Of a stretch of DNA of 64,000 bases, positions 34,419 to 46,614 are shown one piece after another. This DNA comes from Leptolyngbya subtilissima AS-A7 (lineage in GTDB: Bacteria; Cyanobacteriota; Cyanobacteriia; Phormidesmidales; Phormidesmidaceae). The position numbers and the translations under genes were made by a program. Below the pieces are notes generated by a model. That model did not search any database. It was not told the DNA's origin and worked only from the letters and a program-made list of their open reading frames with translations. The stretch is from the NCBI RefSeq assembly GCF_039962255.1, contig NZ_JAMPKY010000003.1, positions 248,001 through 312,000 on the forward strand, in the 5' to 3' direction. How positions within the stretch are numbered: the stretch's first letter is position 1; the number at the start of each line of letters is the position of its first letter.

Positions 34419-37400
34419 ATGCCCCGCCGTGATGACATCAAAAAGATTCTGCTGATCGGCTCTGGCCCGATTGTCATTGGTCAGGCCTGCGAGTTCGACT
34501 ACTCTGGCACCCAGGCCTGCAAAGCCCTGCGGGAAGAGGGCTTCGAGGTGGTGCTAATCAACTCCAACCCGGCGACGATTATGACCGACCCGGAGACAGC
34601 GGATCGCACCTATATAGAGCCGCTGACCCCCGAAATCGTGGAGCGGGTGATCGAGCGGGAGCGCCCCGACGTGCTGCTGCCCACCATGGGGGGCCAGACG
34701 GCGCTGAATCTGGCGGTGACCCTGGCTAAAACCGGCGTGCTAGAGCGCTATGGCGTCGAGCTGATCGGGGCCAAGCTTGAAGCCATCGAAATGGCGGAAG
34801 ATCGCAAGCTATTTAAAGAGGCGATGGCGCGCATTGATGTACCCGTGTGCCCGTCAGGCCTGGCCGAAACCATGGATGAAGCGAAGGAAATTGCCAAGCA
34901 GATCGGCACCTTTCCCCTAATCATTCGCCCGGCCTACACCATGGGCGGTACTGGCGGCGGCATTGCCTACAACCAGGAAGAGTTTGAAACCATTTCGCGA
35001 TCGGGCCTCGACGCCAGCCCGGTGTCGCAGATTCTCGTCGAGCAGTCGCTGCTGGGCTGGAAGGAGTACGAGCTAGAGGTAATGCGCGACCTAGCAGATA
35101 ACGTGGTGATTATCTGCTCGATCGAAAACCTCGACCCCATGGGGGTGCATACCGGCGACTCGATCACCGTGGCCCCGGCCCAAACCCTGACCGATAAAGA
35201 ATACCAGCGCCTGCGCGATGCCTCGGTCAAGATCATCCGCGAGATCGGGGTAGAGACTGGCGGCTCGAACATTCAGTTTGCGGTCAACCCCGACAACGGC
35301 GACTTTATCGTTATCGAGATGAACCCTCGAGTGTCGCGCAGCTCGGCGTTGGCCTCAAAGGCAACGGGCTTCCCGATCGCAAAATTCGCCGCCAAGCTGG
35401 CAGTGGGCTACACCCTCAACGAAATTTCCAACGACATTACCAAGAAAACCCCGGCCAGCTTTGAGCCCACTATCGACTACGTGGTGACCAAAATTCCCCG
35501 GTTTGCCTTCGAAAAATTCCCCGGCACCACCTCGACCCTGACCACCCAGATGAAGTCGGTGGGCGAGGCGATGGCGATCGGCCGCACCTTCCAGGAGTCG
35601 TTCCAGAAAGCGCTGCGATCGCTGGAGACTGGCCGGGCGGGCTGGGGCTGCGATCGCGCCGAAAAACTGCCCAGCCTCAACGAAATTCGCCCCAAGCTGC
35701 GCACCCCTAACCCCGATCGCATCTTTGATCTGCGCCACGCCATGCAGCTCGGCCTGACTGTCAACGATATCTTCGACCTGACCGCCATTGACCCCTGGTT
35801 TCTCAACCAGCTAGCCGGCCTGTTGCAGACCGAAAAGTTTCTCAAGCGCACTCCCCTGACAGAGCTGAGCTATGGGCAGATGCGGGCGGTCAAGCGCCAA
35901 GGCTTTAGCGATCGCCAGATCGCCTACGCCACCGGCACCCACGAAGACGCCGTGCGTGACTACCGCAAGGGGCTGGGCGTCATCCCCGTCTACAAAACCG
36001 TTGACACCTGCGCCGCCGAGTTTGAGGCCTTTACCCCCTACTACTACTCAACCTACGAAGACGAGACCGAGGTGCTGCCCAGCGATCGCCCCAAGGTGAT
36101 GATTCTCGGCGGCGGCCCCAACCGCATCGGCCAGGGCATCGAGTTTGACTACTGCTGCTGCCACGCATCCTTTGCCCTGCGCGACGACGGCTACGAGACG
36201 ATCATGGTCAACTCCAACCCGGAGACGGTGTCGACTGACTACGACACCAGCGATCGCCTCTACTTTGAGCCCCTGACCAAAGAAGACGTGCTCAACATCA
36301 TCGAAGCTGAAAACCCCATCGGCATCATCATCCAGTTTGGCGGCCAAACCCCCCTCAAGCTCGCCGTTCCCCTTCAGCAATACCTCGCCTCCCTGCCCGC
36401 CGCCGACCCCTCGGCTAATCCACCCATCCACCCCCCCACCCAGATCTGGGGCACCTCCCCCGACTCCATCGACACCGCCGAAGACCGCGAACGCTTCGAG
36501 GCCATTCTGCGCGAACTCGACATCAAACAGCCCCCCAACGGTATGGCCCGCAGCTACCAGGATGCGCTCAAGGCGGCCCAGCAGATCGACTACCCCGTAG
36601 TGGTGCGCCCCAGCTACGTGCTCGGTGGCCGCGCCATGGAAATCGTCTACTCCGACACCGATCTGGAGCGCTACATGACCTACGCGGTGCATGTGGAGCC
36701 CGACCACCCCATCTTGATCGACAAGTTTTTGGAGAATGCGATCGAGGTGGATGTGGATGCGATCGCCGACCACACCGGTCAGGTCGTCATCGGCGGCATT
36801 ATGGAGCACATCGAGCAGGCGGGCATTCACTCCGGCGACTCGGCCTGCTCTCTCCCCACCATGACCCTGCCCGACGCTGCCCTCGCCACCATCCGCGACT
36901 GGACAGTGAAGCTGGCCAAGCGCCTCAAGGTGATCGGCCTGATGAACATTCAGTTTGCAGTCAAAGGCGACCAGGTCTACATCATCGAGGCCAACCCCCG
37001 CGCCTCGCGCACAGTGCCTTTTGTGTCGAAGGCGATCGGCCATCCCCTGGCTAAGATTGCGGTGCGGGTGATGTCGGGCAAAACCCTGACCGATTTAGGC
37101 TTTACCGAAGAGGTAATTCCCCAACACATCTCCGTTAAAGAAGCGGTGCTGCCCTTCGATAAGTTTGCGGGCACCGACGCCCTGCTCGGCCCTGAAATGC
37201 GCTCCACAGGAGAAGTCATGGGCATTGACGCCGACTTTGGTAAAGCCTTTGCCAAGGCCGAACTAGGGGCCAACCAAAAGCTGCCCCTCGCTGGCACCGT
37301 TTTTATCTCCATGAACGATCGCGACAAAGCCGCCGTCATCCCTGTTGCCAAGGAACTGGCCGACATGGGCCTCAACCTGATCGCTACCTCCGGCACCCGC

Positions 37401-37688
37401 GCCGCCCTTATGGATGAGGGGCTCACCGTAAACCTCATTCTCAAAGTCCACGAAGGCCGCCCCAATGTTGAAGACGCAATCAAAAACAACGAAATTCAGC
37501 TGATTATTAACACCCCAGCCGGCAGTACTGCCCAGGAGGACGATCGCTCAATTCGCCGCACAGCCTTGGCTTACAAGGTACCGATCATCACTACAATCGC
37601 GGGAGCTAAAGCAACAGCCTCGGCCATCCAATCCCTGCAACAACACCCCCTCCAGGTGAAGTCCCTTCAGGAGTATGTGGGTATGTAG
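34419..37688 (+). CDS. carB: Carbamoyl-phosphate synthase large subunit
   Basis: It makes carbamoyl phosphate from glutamine-derived ammonia, bicarbonate and two ATP for arginine and pyrimidine synthesis. The 1089 residues comprise two ATP-grasp halves ([23 protein letters not shown] at the start; [22 protein letters not shown] at ~560), an oligomerisation domain and a C-terminal MGS allosteric domain ([12 protein letters not shown]). ATG 34,419 gives the usual MPRRDDIKK start; an in-frame TTG 30 nt upstream is less likely. A short Pro-rich insert ([17 protein letters not shown], ~665-680) sits early in the second half. carA is not adjacent, as usual in cyanobacteria. Confidence 0.97.
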   Translation: MPRRDDIKKILLIGSGPIVIGQACEFDYSGTQACKALREEGFEVVLINSNPATIMTDPETADRTYIEPLTPEIVERVIERERPDVLLPTMGGQTALNLAVTLAKTGVLERYGVELIGAKLEAIEMAEDRKLFKEAMARIDVPVCPSGLAETMDEAKEIAKQIGTFPLIIRPAYTMGGTGGGIAYNQEEFETISRSGLDASPVSQILVEQSLLGWKEYELEVMRDLADNVVIICSIENLDPMGVHTGDSITVAPAQTLTDKEYQRLRDASVKIIREIGVETGGSNIQFAVNPDNGDFIVIEMNPRVSRSSALASKATGFPIAKFAAKLAVGYTLNEISNDITKKTPASFEPTIDYVVTKIPRFAFEKFPGTTSTLTTQMKSVGEAMAIGRTFQESFQKALRSLETGRAGWGCDRAEKLPSLNEIRPKLRTPNPDRIFDLRHAMQLGLTVNDIFDLTAIDPWFLNQLAGLLQTEKFLKRTPLTELSYGQMRAVKRQGFSDRQIAYATGTHEDAVRDYRKGLGVIPVYKTVDTCAAEFEAFTPYYYSTYEDETEVLPSDRPKVMILGGGPNRIGQGIEFDYCCCHASFALRDDGYETIMVNSNPETVSTDYDTSDRLYFEPLTKEDVLNIIEAENPIGIIIQFGGQTPLKLAVPLQQYLASLPAADPSANPPIHPPTQIWGTSPDSIDTAEDRERFEAILRELDIKQPPNGMARSYQDALKAAQQIDYPVVVRPSYVLGGRAMEIVYSDTDLERYMTYAVHVEPDHPILIDKFLENAIEVDVDAIADHTGQVVIGGIMEHIEQAGIHSGDSACSLPTMTLPDAALATIRDWTVKLAKRLKVIGLMNIQFAVKGDQVYIIEANPRASRTVPFVSKAIGHPLAKIAVRVMSGKTLTDLGFTEEVIPQHISVKEAVLPFDKFAGTDALLGPEMRSTGEVMGIDADFGKAFAKAELGANQKLPLAGTVFISMNDRDKAAVIPVAKELADMGLNLIATSGTRAALMDEGLTVNLILKVHEGRPNVEDAIKNNEIQLIINTPAGSTAQEDDRSIRRTALAYKVPIITTIAGAKATASAIQSLQQHPLQVKSLQEYVGM

Positions 37689-37992
37689 GCTGATTTTGCA
37701 AAAAGCTCTGCTCTGCGGGAGTACATAACACGGAGATAGCATAGGAGATGCTAGATAATCCCTGCCTTCAAGGAATTATCCAGCGAAGGTGGTGAATAAT
37801 ATACCGAGTCCCCATATCTCACTCTCAAGTTCATTGAATAAAGCACAAAAGTTACGAACTTTTCGACAAGCATAATGTTCAATTTCCTAGGATTTAGGTG
37901 TTATCCCACAGGCCTACTAGATAATGCTGGAAATCAAAGGCCTTATGTGTCGAATTGGCACTTAGTATGTGATTAGCAGCACGGGAGATACT
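37689..37992. repeat. Degenerate repeats upstream of AbiV-like gene
   Basis: AT-rich gap with no gene. It contains TTATCCAGC...GAATAATATAC (near 37,780) and, just before the gene, TCAAAGGCCTTATGTGTCG followed by GGCACTTAGTATGTGATTAGC. That last ~50 bp is about 70% identical by eye to the sequence ending at 22,020, in front of the second HEPN gene. Confidence 0.5.
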
Positions 37993-38610
37993 GTGAAGAA
38001 AAAGGGATATCACATAGCATCTGAAGCCTCTTTAGTAATTTCTGACGAATACATAGGCTTATATGGTCGTGAAGAGTACAACGCTGCTGTCACTCATGTT
38101 TGTGATTTGATTCGAGCATCATATGCTTTGTTTGTGAATGGTAGTTATGCTCCTTCTGTTTTCTTGTCTATTACTGTCTTTGAAGATATTGCAAAAATAA
38201 AAGCTGGCCATATGCGTGCCTGGGGAAGTGAAAGGGAAAGGGTAAAGCGAAATAAAGACCCTCTCTTTCATCATGGGAAAAAGCATAAAATTTCGGTTGA
38301 TCCTATTTACTTAATAGGTGATCGCATCGCCAATAGCATCGGTGATGAAAGAGCTAAAGAGATATTTGAAGGTTATGAATTAGGAGACTATTCACGGCTT
38401 AGGGAAGAGTCTCTGTATTTTTCACGCACCAAAAATGGATTGCACATCCCAGCGCGGAGTATAAGCCTTAGGCTAGCTGCCGAACACCTTCTGATAGCCA
38501 TCGAGATATTCAGCGACGAATTTTGGGGAGTGACTGCTGAGGCTTCGGAGACTTGTGATACGACCGATGTACTGTACTCGGAAGTTGAAACAGTACTTAA
38601 GAGCAGCTAA
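37993..38610 (+). CDS. AbiV-like (HEPN superfamily) protein
   Basis: A 205-residue helical protein resembling the AbiV abortive-infection family: AAVTHVCDLIRASYALFVNGSYAPSVFLSITVFEDIAKI (the SA-x-L-x(5)-G-x-Y, S-x-x-x-x-E-x-I-x-K pattern), then RNKDPLFHHGKKHK with an R-x6-H, and YSRLREESLYF. AbiV in Lactococcus blocks phage translation through SaV; here a defence role is inference. GTG 37,993 has GGGAG 5 nt upstream; a GTG 24 nt earlier lies inside the upstream repeat. The gene is lower in GC than carB and groEL on either side. No attC-like hairpin follows its stop. Confidence 0.7.
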   Translation: MKKKGYHIASEASLVISDEYIGLYGREEYNAAVTHVCDLIRASYALFVNGSYAPSVFLSITVFEDIAKIKAGHMRAWGSERERVKRNKDPLFHHGKKHKISVDPIYLIGDRIANSIGDERAKEIFEGYELGDYSRLREESLYFSRTKNGLHIPARSISLRLAAEHLLIAIEIFSDEFWGVTAEASETCDTTDVLYSEVETVLKSS

Positions 38611-38904
38611 TGCCTGTATAAAGCCAGTTTAAAGGGTGCGCTTTAAAACCCCTGAGGCTTCTGTTATTTAACTATTTATCCAGCCGTCACCCCCTTGCCT
38701 GCGGGTCGTTACCCTAAGCTATTCGCCGCTGCGGTCTGTGGGTACAGGGTTTGACCAGGCGATGCGATCGCAGTACCCCAGTGCGGCTATCTGGTTAGTG
38801 GTCTCCATCAGCGCGGCATAGTCTAGACAAGACAGCCCCATCTGCCGTAGAGGATCGGTTATTGCGACTTACCGACCGTCTCCCACAGCGGTACTCTAGC
38901 GAGG
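38611..38904. other. Gap with a hairpin after the AbiV-like gene
   Basis: GTTTAAAG (38,627-38,634) and CTTTAAAAC (38,641-38,649) form an 8-bp stem with a 6-nt loop shortly after the stop, a likely weak terminator. The rest, up to the CIRCE element, has no recognisable gene. Confidence 0.45.
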
Positions 38905-38931
38905 TTAGCACTCTGGCATAGTGAGTGCTAA
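38905..38931 (+). promoter_or_regulatory. CIRCE operator (HrcA binding site)
   Basis: An exact TTAGCACTC-N9-GAGTGCTAA inverted repeat (spacer TGGCATAGT), 33 nt before the groEL start codon. It implies HrcA repression released by heat or unfolded protein. Confidence 0.97.
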
Positions 38932-40656
<1,725 letters not shown>

Positions 40657-40691
40657 TCTGCCCCCAGTCATCTCTGAATAAATGCTTAACC

Positions 40692-40723
40692 CATAGGGGC
40701 ACAGTTACGGCTGTGCCCCTATG
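40692..40723. repeat. Dispersed GGGGCACAG palindrome, copy 3
   Basis: CATAGGGGCACAG-TTACGG-CTGTGCCCCTATG, 36 nt after the groEL stop. It belongs to the same family as 3483 and 32,565 and may terminate groEL mRNA, though no T-run follows. Confidence 0.8.
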
Positions 40724-40753
40724 CTTTATGTGGAATCGTTGAGAGTCAGAGCC

Positions 40754-41998
40754 ATGTCGCGCCGCACACCAAACCCAGGGGGCTACCCATCCTCCTCGCC
40801 GGGCCAAGCCAATCAGGCAAGGGTCGAGCGAGTTGACGCAGAGGCGTTAAAAGCGGCGGCTTTTAACACCCTCAACGCCTCGCCCCGCGAGGGCAGAAAG
40901 AAACTGATTGACTTCAACTATTCGACCCCCGGTACGCTCCCTGGCACGTTGAATATTCCTGACGACGCCCTGCCCACAGAGCTGCATTTGATGGACTATG
41001 GCCCAGACACCCTGCGTACCGCCACCATCGACCACCCAGTTGAGTGCGAGGCTCTTGGCAAGCCCGAAACCGTCACCTGGCTCGATGCTCGCGGGTTGGG
41101 CAGCGAAGACATCCTGCGGCAAATCAGTCAGACCTTTGGCCTCCACCCCCTGATACTCGAAGACATTGTCAATGTGCCCCACCGTCCCAAGATCGACTTT
41201 TACGACGACAAAATTCTGATCATCATGCAGATGGTGCAGCCCAAAAGAACCGGTTCTGGGGTGGGCAGTGAGCAGGTGAGCTTTGTCATGGGCAATGGCT
41301 TTCTGGTCACGTTTCAGGAAGAGCCAAATTGGGACTCGTTTAACCCGGTGCGCGATCGCATTCGGCGCGGCACCGGCACCATTCGCACGCAGGGGGCCGA
41401 CTACCTGGCCTATGCCCTGATGGATACCATCGTCGATAGCTTCTTCCCGGTGCTAGAGGTGATTGGCGAAACCCTCGAAGATCTCGAAGAAGAAGTGGTT
41501 GCCAATCCCACCAATGCCACCATCAAAAAAATTCACCGCATGCGCCGGGCGCTAATGAAGCTGCGTCGCTACATCTGGCCCCAGCGGAGCGTCATCAACG
41601 GCCTGATTCGCGATAGTGACGACCTCATCAGCCAGGAAGTGCGCGTCTACCTGCAAGACGTCTACGACCACATTGTGCAGGTCGTCGACATCATCGAAAA
41701 CTACCGCGAAATCGCCTCCAGCCTAATGGATGTCTACCTCTCCTCCATCAACAACCGTATGAACGAAGTGATGAAGCTGCTGACGGTGATCTCCTCCATT
41801 TTTATTCCCCTCACCTTTATTGCCGGCGTTTACGGCATGAACTTCGACACCGAGAAGTCACCCCTGAACATGCCCGAACTAGGGTGGTACTGGGGTTACA
41901 TCATCTGTCTCTCAGTGATGGCCGTAATTGCCGTGCTGCAAATCTACTTCTTCTGGAAACGCGGCTGGTTTGACAACTTCTCCACAACAAGGCGATAG
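40754..41998 (+). CDS. corA: CorA-type magnesium/cobalt channel
   Basis: A 414-residue CorA. A long cytoplasmic alpha/beta N-domain (LGKPETVTWLDARGLG, LHPLILEDIVNVPHRPKIDFYDDKILIIMQMV) is followed by the long stalk helix and two C-terminal transmembrane helices with the signature YGMN (FIAGVYGMNFDTEKSPLNMPEL, MPELGWYWGY). It forms a pentameric Mg2+ channel in the inner membrane. ATG 40,754 is chosen; an ATG at 40,721 overlaps the palindromic repeat. The first ~50 residues are a polar low-complexity extension. Confidence 0.95.
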   Translation: MSRRTPNPGGYPSSSPGQANQARVERVDAEALKAAAFNTLNASPREGRKKLIDFNYSTPGTLPGTLNIPDDALPTELHLMDYGPDTLRTATIDHPVECEALGKPETVTWLDARGLGSEDILRQISQTFGLHPLILEDIVNVPHRPKIDFYDDKILIIMQMVQPKRTGSGVGSEQVSFVMGNGFLVTFQEEPNWDSFNPVRDRIRRGTGTIRTQGADYLAYALMDTIVDSFFPVLEVIGETLEDLEEEVVANPTNATIKKIHRMRRALMKLRRYIWPQRSVINGLIRDSDDLISQEVRVYLQDVYDHIVQVVDIIENYREIASSLMDVYLSSINNRMNEVMKLLTVISSIFIPLTFIAGVYGMNFDTEKSPLNMPELGWYWGYIICLSVMAVIAVLQIYFFWKRGWFDNFSTTRR

Positions 41999-42130
41999 AA
42001 GAATAGCGAGATCAGGGAATGAAACCTTTGTCATAGCTCTCACCTTCCTTGCCTTCCTCATCTTCCCTATCTTCCTCACCGCCCAATGCCCCACGGTGAT
42101 ACCATGGCAACGGCTTTTACCTGCACCCCG

Positions 42131-42643
42131 ATGGATCTCAGAGCCCACATCCGCGACGTTCCCGACTTCCCTAAGCCCGGCATTCTCTTCCGCGACATCA
42201 CGCCGCTGTTAGGTGACCCCACCGCGCTGCAATACAGCATCGACTTGTTCGCCGAGCAGGTGGAGGATTATCGCCCCGACTACATCGCGGGCATAGAGTC
42301 GCGAGGGTTCATATTTGGCATGCCCCTGGCCTACAAGCTGGGAGTGGGGTTTGCTCCAGTGCGTAAGCCCGGCAAGCTCCCCGCTGCGGTGCACACCGCC
42401 AGCTACGCGCTGGAATACGGCAGCGACACCCTCGAACTGCACCAAGATGCTTTTCCATCGGGTAGCCGGGTGCTGATTATCGACGATTTGATTGCTACAG
42501 GGGGCACGGCGGCGGCCGCCGCCAAGCTAGTTGAGCAAACCGGCTGCACCCTTGCCGGGTATGGCTTTGTAATTGAGCTAGTGGGTCTAGAAGGCCGCAC
42601 CAAGCTCCCCGACGTGCCGGTCACCGTCCTATTGCAGTACTGA
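42131..42643 (+). CDS. apt: Adenine phosphoribosyltransferase
   Basis: Purine salvage: adenine plus PRPP to AMP. 170 residues from [27 protein letters not shown], the standard APT start; ATGs 15-45 nt upstream would add an atypical tail. The PRPP-binding motif is [17 protein letters not shown] (~115-131), and [11 protein letters not shown] is the flexible loop region. Length and motifs match the family. Confidence 0.95.
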   Translation: MDLRAHIRDVPDFPKPGILFRDITPLLGDPTALQYSIDLFAEQVEDYRPDYIAGIESRGFIFGMPLAYKLGVGFAPVRKPGKLPAAVHTASYALEYGSDTLELHQDAFPSGSRVLIIDDLIATGGTAAAAAKLVEQTGCTLAGYGFVIELVGLEGRTKLPDVPVTVLLQY

Positions 42644-42708
42644 TTCGAGATAAAGGGAAGGGTAGAGGACTGTCTCAATGCAGCAGTAGATCGGCCCTCA
42701 CGCAGGGG

Positions 42709-42735
42709 CAAGGGCAGACGCCACTTGCCCTTGGC
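42709..42735. terminator. Hairpin between convergent apt and prsW-like genes
   Basis: CAAGGGCA (42,709-42,716) pairs with TGCCCTTG (42,726-42,733). It is followed by GCGTTTGTT on the plus strand. It probably terminates apt and perhaps acts in both directions. Confidence 0.6.
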
Positions 42736-42749
42736 GTTTGTTCACCCTG

Positions 42750-43511
42750 TCATGCCCCAGAGCCGTCTTGAGTTTTGGGTGTCAGGGCTAGGGCGTAGCG
42801 CAGGCAGCGCATCACCACAAACCACAGCACTGCAATCACTAGCACTAGGCCCACCCGGTTGAGCCACCAGCTCGTCTCCATCGCTAGGGCATTAAAGGCA
42901 GCGTGGGACAGTATGGCCGCCACCAGGCCGTTGCGAACCAGCCCACTACCCTGCCCACTAGGCGCAAATTTTGCCATCCCCAGGGCATAGCCCCATAGCG
43001 ACGACCACAGGGCATGACCAGGAGCGCTCAGCAGTCCCCGCAGGGCAAACATGCTGAGTACGGCGGGCCAGGCGGTGGTCAAGGCATTTCCCGGTACGCC
43101 TAGCCGCGCTACAGCGAAGTAGGCGTAGAGCATGGAGCCAATTACCTCTAGGGTGGCGAATCCTAGGCCGGCAGCGGCGGCAAAAGTAATCCCGTCCACA
43201 GGTTCGTCAAATTCAGGATGGTTGTAGACGCCCGCTTTCACCACCCAAAACTTAATCAGCTCCGCCACAATTGGTACCACTACCACCGCCATTAGCCAGG
43301 CCGGTAGGGGAACAAACTGCCGCACCAAAAATACTGGAATAAACGCCAGAATTCCTAAGCCAAAAATTTTGAGTACCAGCCCTCGCGGCTCTGGGTTGAG
43401 CTTGTCGCGAGTGTAGAAAAACCACAGCAAAAACGCCAAAGGGGCCAAGGCTAGGGCCACTATGCCCACCACCGTAGCCAGTACGTTGGGATCGCTCGCA
43501 AGATTTGCCAT
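42750..43511 (-). CDS. PrsW-family intramembrane protease homologue
   Basis: A 253-residue protein with about seven hydrophobic helices. PrsW motifs are present in order: P-I-V-A-E-L-I-K (motif 1, usually EExxK), FATLEV (FxxxE), HALWSSLWGYALG and HAAFNALA (HxxxN). The first glutamate of motif 1 is Ala here, so catalysis may be altered. PrsW proteases cleave membrane proteins such as anti-sigma factors in Bacillus; the substrate here is unknown. ATG 43,511 is preferred over the GTG 6 nt upstream. Confidence 0.85.
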   Translation of the reverse strand: MANLASDPNVLATVVGIVALALAPLAFLLWFFYTRDKLNPEPRGLVLKIFGLGILAFIPVFLVRQFVPLPAWLMAVVVVPIVAELIKFWVVKAGVYNHPEFDEPVDGITFAAAAGLGFATLEVIGSMLYAYFAVARLGVPGNALTTAWPAVLSMFALRGLLSAPGHALWSSLWGYALGMAKFAPSGQGSGLVRNGLVAAILSHAAFNALAMETSWWLNRVGLVLVIAVLWFVVMRCLRYALALTPKTQDGSGA

Positions 43512-43708
43512 GGCCACATATTCGGGTTAAATCGCCTCTGAATGATACATCGCCCGGCTGCGGGCGGGGGAGATTAGAGACGGCGAGCATCCGAAGCGTT
43601 TAATCTGTTTGCCGCCCGCACCCTCTCACCCTTAGCCTCGATCTGCCCAATAACGACCGCAATCTTTGTAAGATAGGGATTCACAGCAAACGAGGTTGCA
43701 AGCAGTTC

Positions 43709-44938
43709 ATGCAGGATGTGTTGGTCATTGGCGCGGGGCCGGCGGGGCTGTCGCTAGTGGCAGCCCTGGCAGAGTCAGGGCTGGCGGTGCAGGGATTGGC
43801 CCTAGGCGATCCGGCGCACCCCTGGCCCAACACGTATGGCATCTGGGTTGATGAACTCGAAGATGTGGGTTTGGTGCCGTTTCTAGAGCATCGCTGGAAG
43901 GACTGCGTGATGTACGTCAACAGCGGCCCTGTGCCCCTGCACCGCGAGTATGGGTTGCTGAGCAACAATCGCCTGCAATCCCACTGGCTGGGCCAGGCTG
44001 AGCAGCACCGGGTCACCTGGCATCGGGATAAAGCCATTCACATCGAGCACAGGCCTACCCATACCCAAGTGACTACCGCAGCGGGTGAAATACTTACTGC
44101 TCGGCTGGTAGTTGATGCTACAGGGCATCAGACGGCGCTGGTGCGGCGTCCGGAGGCTCCGGAACTGGCATTTCAGGCGGCCTATGGCGTTGTGGGGCGG
44201 TTCTCTAAGCCGCCTACCAACCCCCAGCAGATGGTGCTGATGGACTTCCGCGATGACTACCTTACTCCAGCCCAGCGCCACGAACCGCCTACGTTTCTCT
44301 ACGCCATGGATTTAGGCGATGGAGTGTACTTTGTAGAAGAAACCTCGCTGGCTCACCACCCTGCGATCTCGATGGAGACGCTTGAGCGGCGCCTTCACCA
44401 GCGTTTAGGCCACCGGGGCATTGAGATTAAAGAAACACACCATGTGGAGCGGTGCCTGTTTCCGATGAACCAGCCGCTGCCCGATTTTACTCAGCGAGTG
44501 GTGGGCTTTGGCGGGGCCGCTAGCATGGTGCATCCGGCGTCGGGCTATATGGTGGGAGCGTTGCTGCGGCGAGGGCCGGGGCTGGCGGCGGCGATCGCAT
44601 CTGCCCTCAGCTCATCCCAAACTACCCCTGACCAAGCGGCCTACCAGGCTTGGCAAGCCCTCTGGCCCGCTGAGCGCGTGCGCAAGCACTACCTCTATCT
44701 CTTCGGCCTCGAAAATTTGATGGCCTTTGACGCGCCGCAGCTGCATCAGTTTTTTAATGCTTTCTTTAACCTGCCCACCGACGACTGGGCCGGGTTTTTG
44801 ACCGACGATCTCTCGCTGCCTGAGGTGGTGCAGGCCATGCTAGGTCTATTTGGCCGTGCGCCTAACCCGGTGCGCTGGGGGCTGATGCGATCGGTATTTA
44901 GCCACGGCCACCTGCTAGGACGCACGCTGATGAGCTAA
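43709..44938 (+). CDS. crtL: Lycopene cyclase (CrtL type)
   Basis: A flavoprotein of 409 residues that forms the beta-ionone rings of beta-carotene from lycopene. FAD-binding VLVIGAGPAGLSLVAALAESGL (3-24) is followed by the cyclase motif PWPNTYGIWVDELE (~38-51), the YGV-V region, FLYAMDLGDGVYFVEETSLA and the C-terminal FGGAASMVHPASGYMVG. This is the plant-like CrtL rather than CruA or CrtY family. Beta versus epsilon specificity is not evident from sequence alone, but the beta form is expected. Confidence 0.93.
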   Translation: MQDVLVIGAGPAGLSLVAALAESGLAVQGLALGDPAHPWPNTYGIWVDELEDVGLVPFLEHRWKDCVMYVNSGPVPLHREYGLLSNNRLQSHWLGQAEQHRVTWHRDKAIHIEHRPTHTQVTTAAGEILTARLVVDATGHQTALVRRPEAPELAFQAAYGVVGRFSKPPTNPQQMVLMDFRDDYLTPAQRHEPPTFLYAMDLGDGVYFVEETSLAHHPAISMETLERRLHQRLGHRGIEIKETHHVERCLFPMNQPLPDFTQRVVGFGGAASMVHPASGYMVGALLRRGPGLAAAIASALSSSQTTPDQAAYQAWQALWPAERVRKHYLYLFGLENLMAFDAPQLHQFFNAFFNLPTDDWAGFLTDDLSLPEVVQAMLGLFGRAPNPVRWGLMRSVFSHGHLLGRTLMS

Positions 44939-45135
44939 TTGGGCACAGGTTGTATACTCAGGGGTTATAGCCAGCCCATTAAATCCTGCGACTGTTGTTA
45001 GACTGTCGTGGCATTGCCAGAGGTAACGGACTAGCTAAGTTCTGCACCCAATGTGGGCAACCTGACTGTATTCCACGGGCATACGGGCTGCCCTGCCCCA
45101 GCCCAGCTGTTGTACCTGTCGCTGTCGAGTCCATC

Positions 45136-46614
45136 ATGGAGAACCCTTTCATGGCTGAGTTACCCAACGCCCCCGGGGCCCAACCTGCACCACCACCACC
45201 GCCTAGACCTCCCCAGACGGCGGCCCAGGCCCAGGCCTCAGCCCAAGCTCGAGCCCAGGCTGCTGCGCGTGCCGCAGGTCAAGCGGCAGCTCAGGCAGCG
45301 GCAGCGGGTCACGCTCCAGCGGCCCACCAGGCTCCGGTTGGTCAGGCTCCAGCAGCGCGTCAGGCTCCGGCAGCGCATCAGCCCCCAGCCCCAGCCGCTC
45401 AAGCTGCGCATCAGCCTCCGGTCGGTCAAGCTCCAGTAGCGCATCAGCCCTCAGCCCCAGCGGCTCAAGCTGCGCCTGCCCCAGGGCAAGCCCGCCACCG
45501 TCCGCCTTCGCCGCCACCTATGCCCAAGGCAGCAGAAACCTTCAAGGTAGGCAGCGGGCTAACCCTAGAGAAAATTGTGCGCGAGGCTTTCGATAAGGGC
45601 TTCTCAGACATTCACATGGGCGTGGGGGAAGTGCCGCGATTCCGCGATCGCGGCGATATCGCAACTACCGAGTATCCCGTCACCGACGAAGCCACTTTCT
45701 ACGCCTGGCTCGAAGAAATCCTCAAGCCTGAAGAGATTCAAGAGTTTCGCCAAACTCTTGATTTTGACGGAGCTGCTCAGTACGACTTTACCCGCATTCG
45801 GATCAACATCTTTGACTCCCTGCGCGGCCCTGCTATGGTGCTGCGTCTGATTCCGGTGAAAATTCTCACCCTCGACCAGCTAGGGTTCTCACCCATCTTT
45901 CGCGATGTGTGCCACTACCACAAAGGGCTGGTGCTGGTGACTGGGCCTACGGGTTCGGGTAAGTCGACCACCATGGCGGCGATGATTGACTATGTCAACA
46001 CCGAGATGCCCAAAAACATCATCACCATCGAAGACCCGGTGGAATTTGTGCACACCAGCCGGCGATCGCTGATTAAGCAGCGGGAAGTCGGTATGCATAC
46101 CCAAAAATTCGACAACGCCCTCAAAGCCTCCCTGCGGGAAGACCCCGACATCATTCTGGTGGGTGAAATGCGGGACAAAGAAACCGTCAACACCGCCCTC
46201 AAAGCGGCTCAGACCGGTCACCTCGTGATGGGTACCTTGCACACCAACAGCGCCGTCAAAACCGTAGAGCGGATTCTCAACCTCTACGAGCCTGAGCAGC
46301 AGGCGCCGGTGCGGGTCTCCCTAGCGGAGTCACTGGTGGCGGTGATTGCCCAGGGTCTCTGCCGCACCACCGATGGCAAGCGGGCCGCCTTCCACGACAT
46401 TTTGATCAACACCGATGCGATCAAAGACTACATTCTGCGGGGACAGCTCGACGAAGTCGAAGCGCTGATTCCCAAATGTACCTTCGACGGTATGTGCACC
46501 ATGAACCAGTCGCTCTACGCCCTCTACGAGTCGGGGCGGATCACCGAAGAGACTGCGCTGGAAATGTCGCCCAAGCAAAACGAAATGGCCCAAATGCTGC
46601 GCGGCCGTGTCTAA
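45136..46614 (+). CDS. pilT: PilT-like type IV pilus retraction ATPase with Ala/Pro/Gln-rich N-terminus
   Basis: 492 residues from ATG 45,136 (MENPFMAELPN). Residues ~15-130 are a low-complexity Ala/Pro/Gln/His linker with repeats of the type QAPAAHQPPAPAAQ. The rest is a PilT ATPase: VREAFDKGFSDIHMGVGEVPRFR, Walker A GPTGSGKST (~270), Asp box, REVGMHTQKFDNALKASLREDPDIILVGEMRD and the AIRNLIRE-equivalent absent at the C-end. It powers pilus depolymerisation or phototactic motility. A frame open from 44,995 would start with TTG and lacks support. The stop overlaps the start of the KaiB-domain gene by 8 nt. Confidence 0.9.
   Translation: MENPFMAELPNAPGAQPAPPPPPRPPQTAAQAQASAQARAQAAARAAGQAAAQAAAAGHAPAAHQAPVGQAPAARQAPAAHQPPAPAAQAAHQPPVGQAPVAHQPSAPAAQAAPAPGQARHRPPSPPPMPKAAETFKVGSGLTLEKIVREAFDKGFSDIHMGVGEVPRFRDRGDIATTEYPVTDEATFYAWLEEILKPEEIQEFRQTLDFDGAAQYDFTRIRINIFDSLRGPAMVLRLIPVKILTLDQLGFSPIFRDVCHYHKGLVLVTGPTGSGKSTTMAAMIDYVNTEMPKNIITIEDPVEFVHTSRRSLIKQREVGMHTQKFDNALKASLREDPDIILVGEMRDKETVNTALKAAQTGHLVMGTLHTNSAVKTVERILNLYEPEQQAPVRVSLAESLVAVIAQGLCRTTDGKRAAFHDILINTDAIKDYILRGQLDEVEALIPKCTFDGMCTMNQSLYALYESGRITEETALEMSPKQNEMAQMLRGRV

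Noticed and set aside
36048..37043. A 331-codon minus-strand frame inside carB
   Set aside because: It is the complementary shadow of a conserved enzyme; Gly/Val/Asp-rich and without any domain.
45190..45510. Repeated CAG/GCC-rich words
   Set aside because: Coding repeats of the PilT Ala/Pro/Gln linker, not a CRISPR or intergenic repeat.
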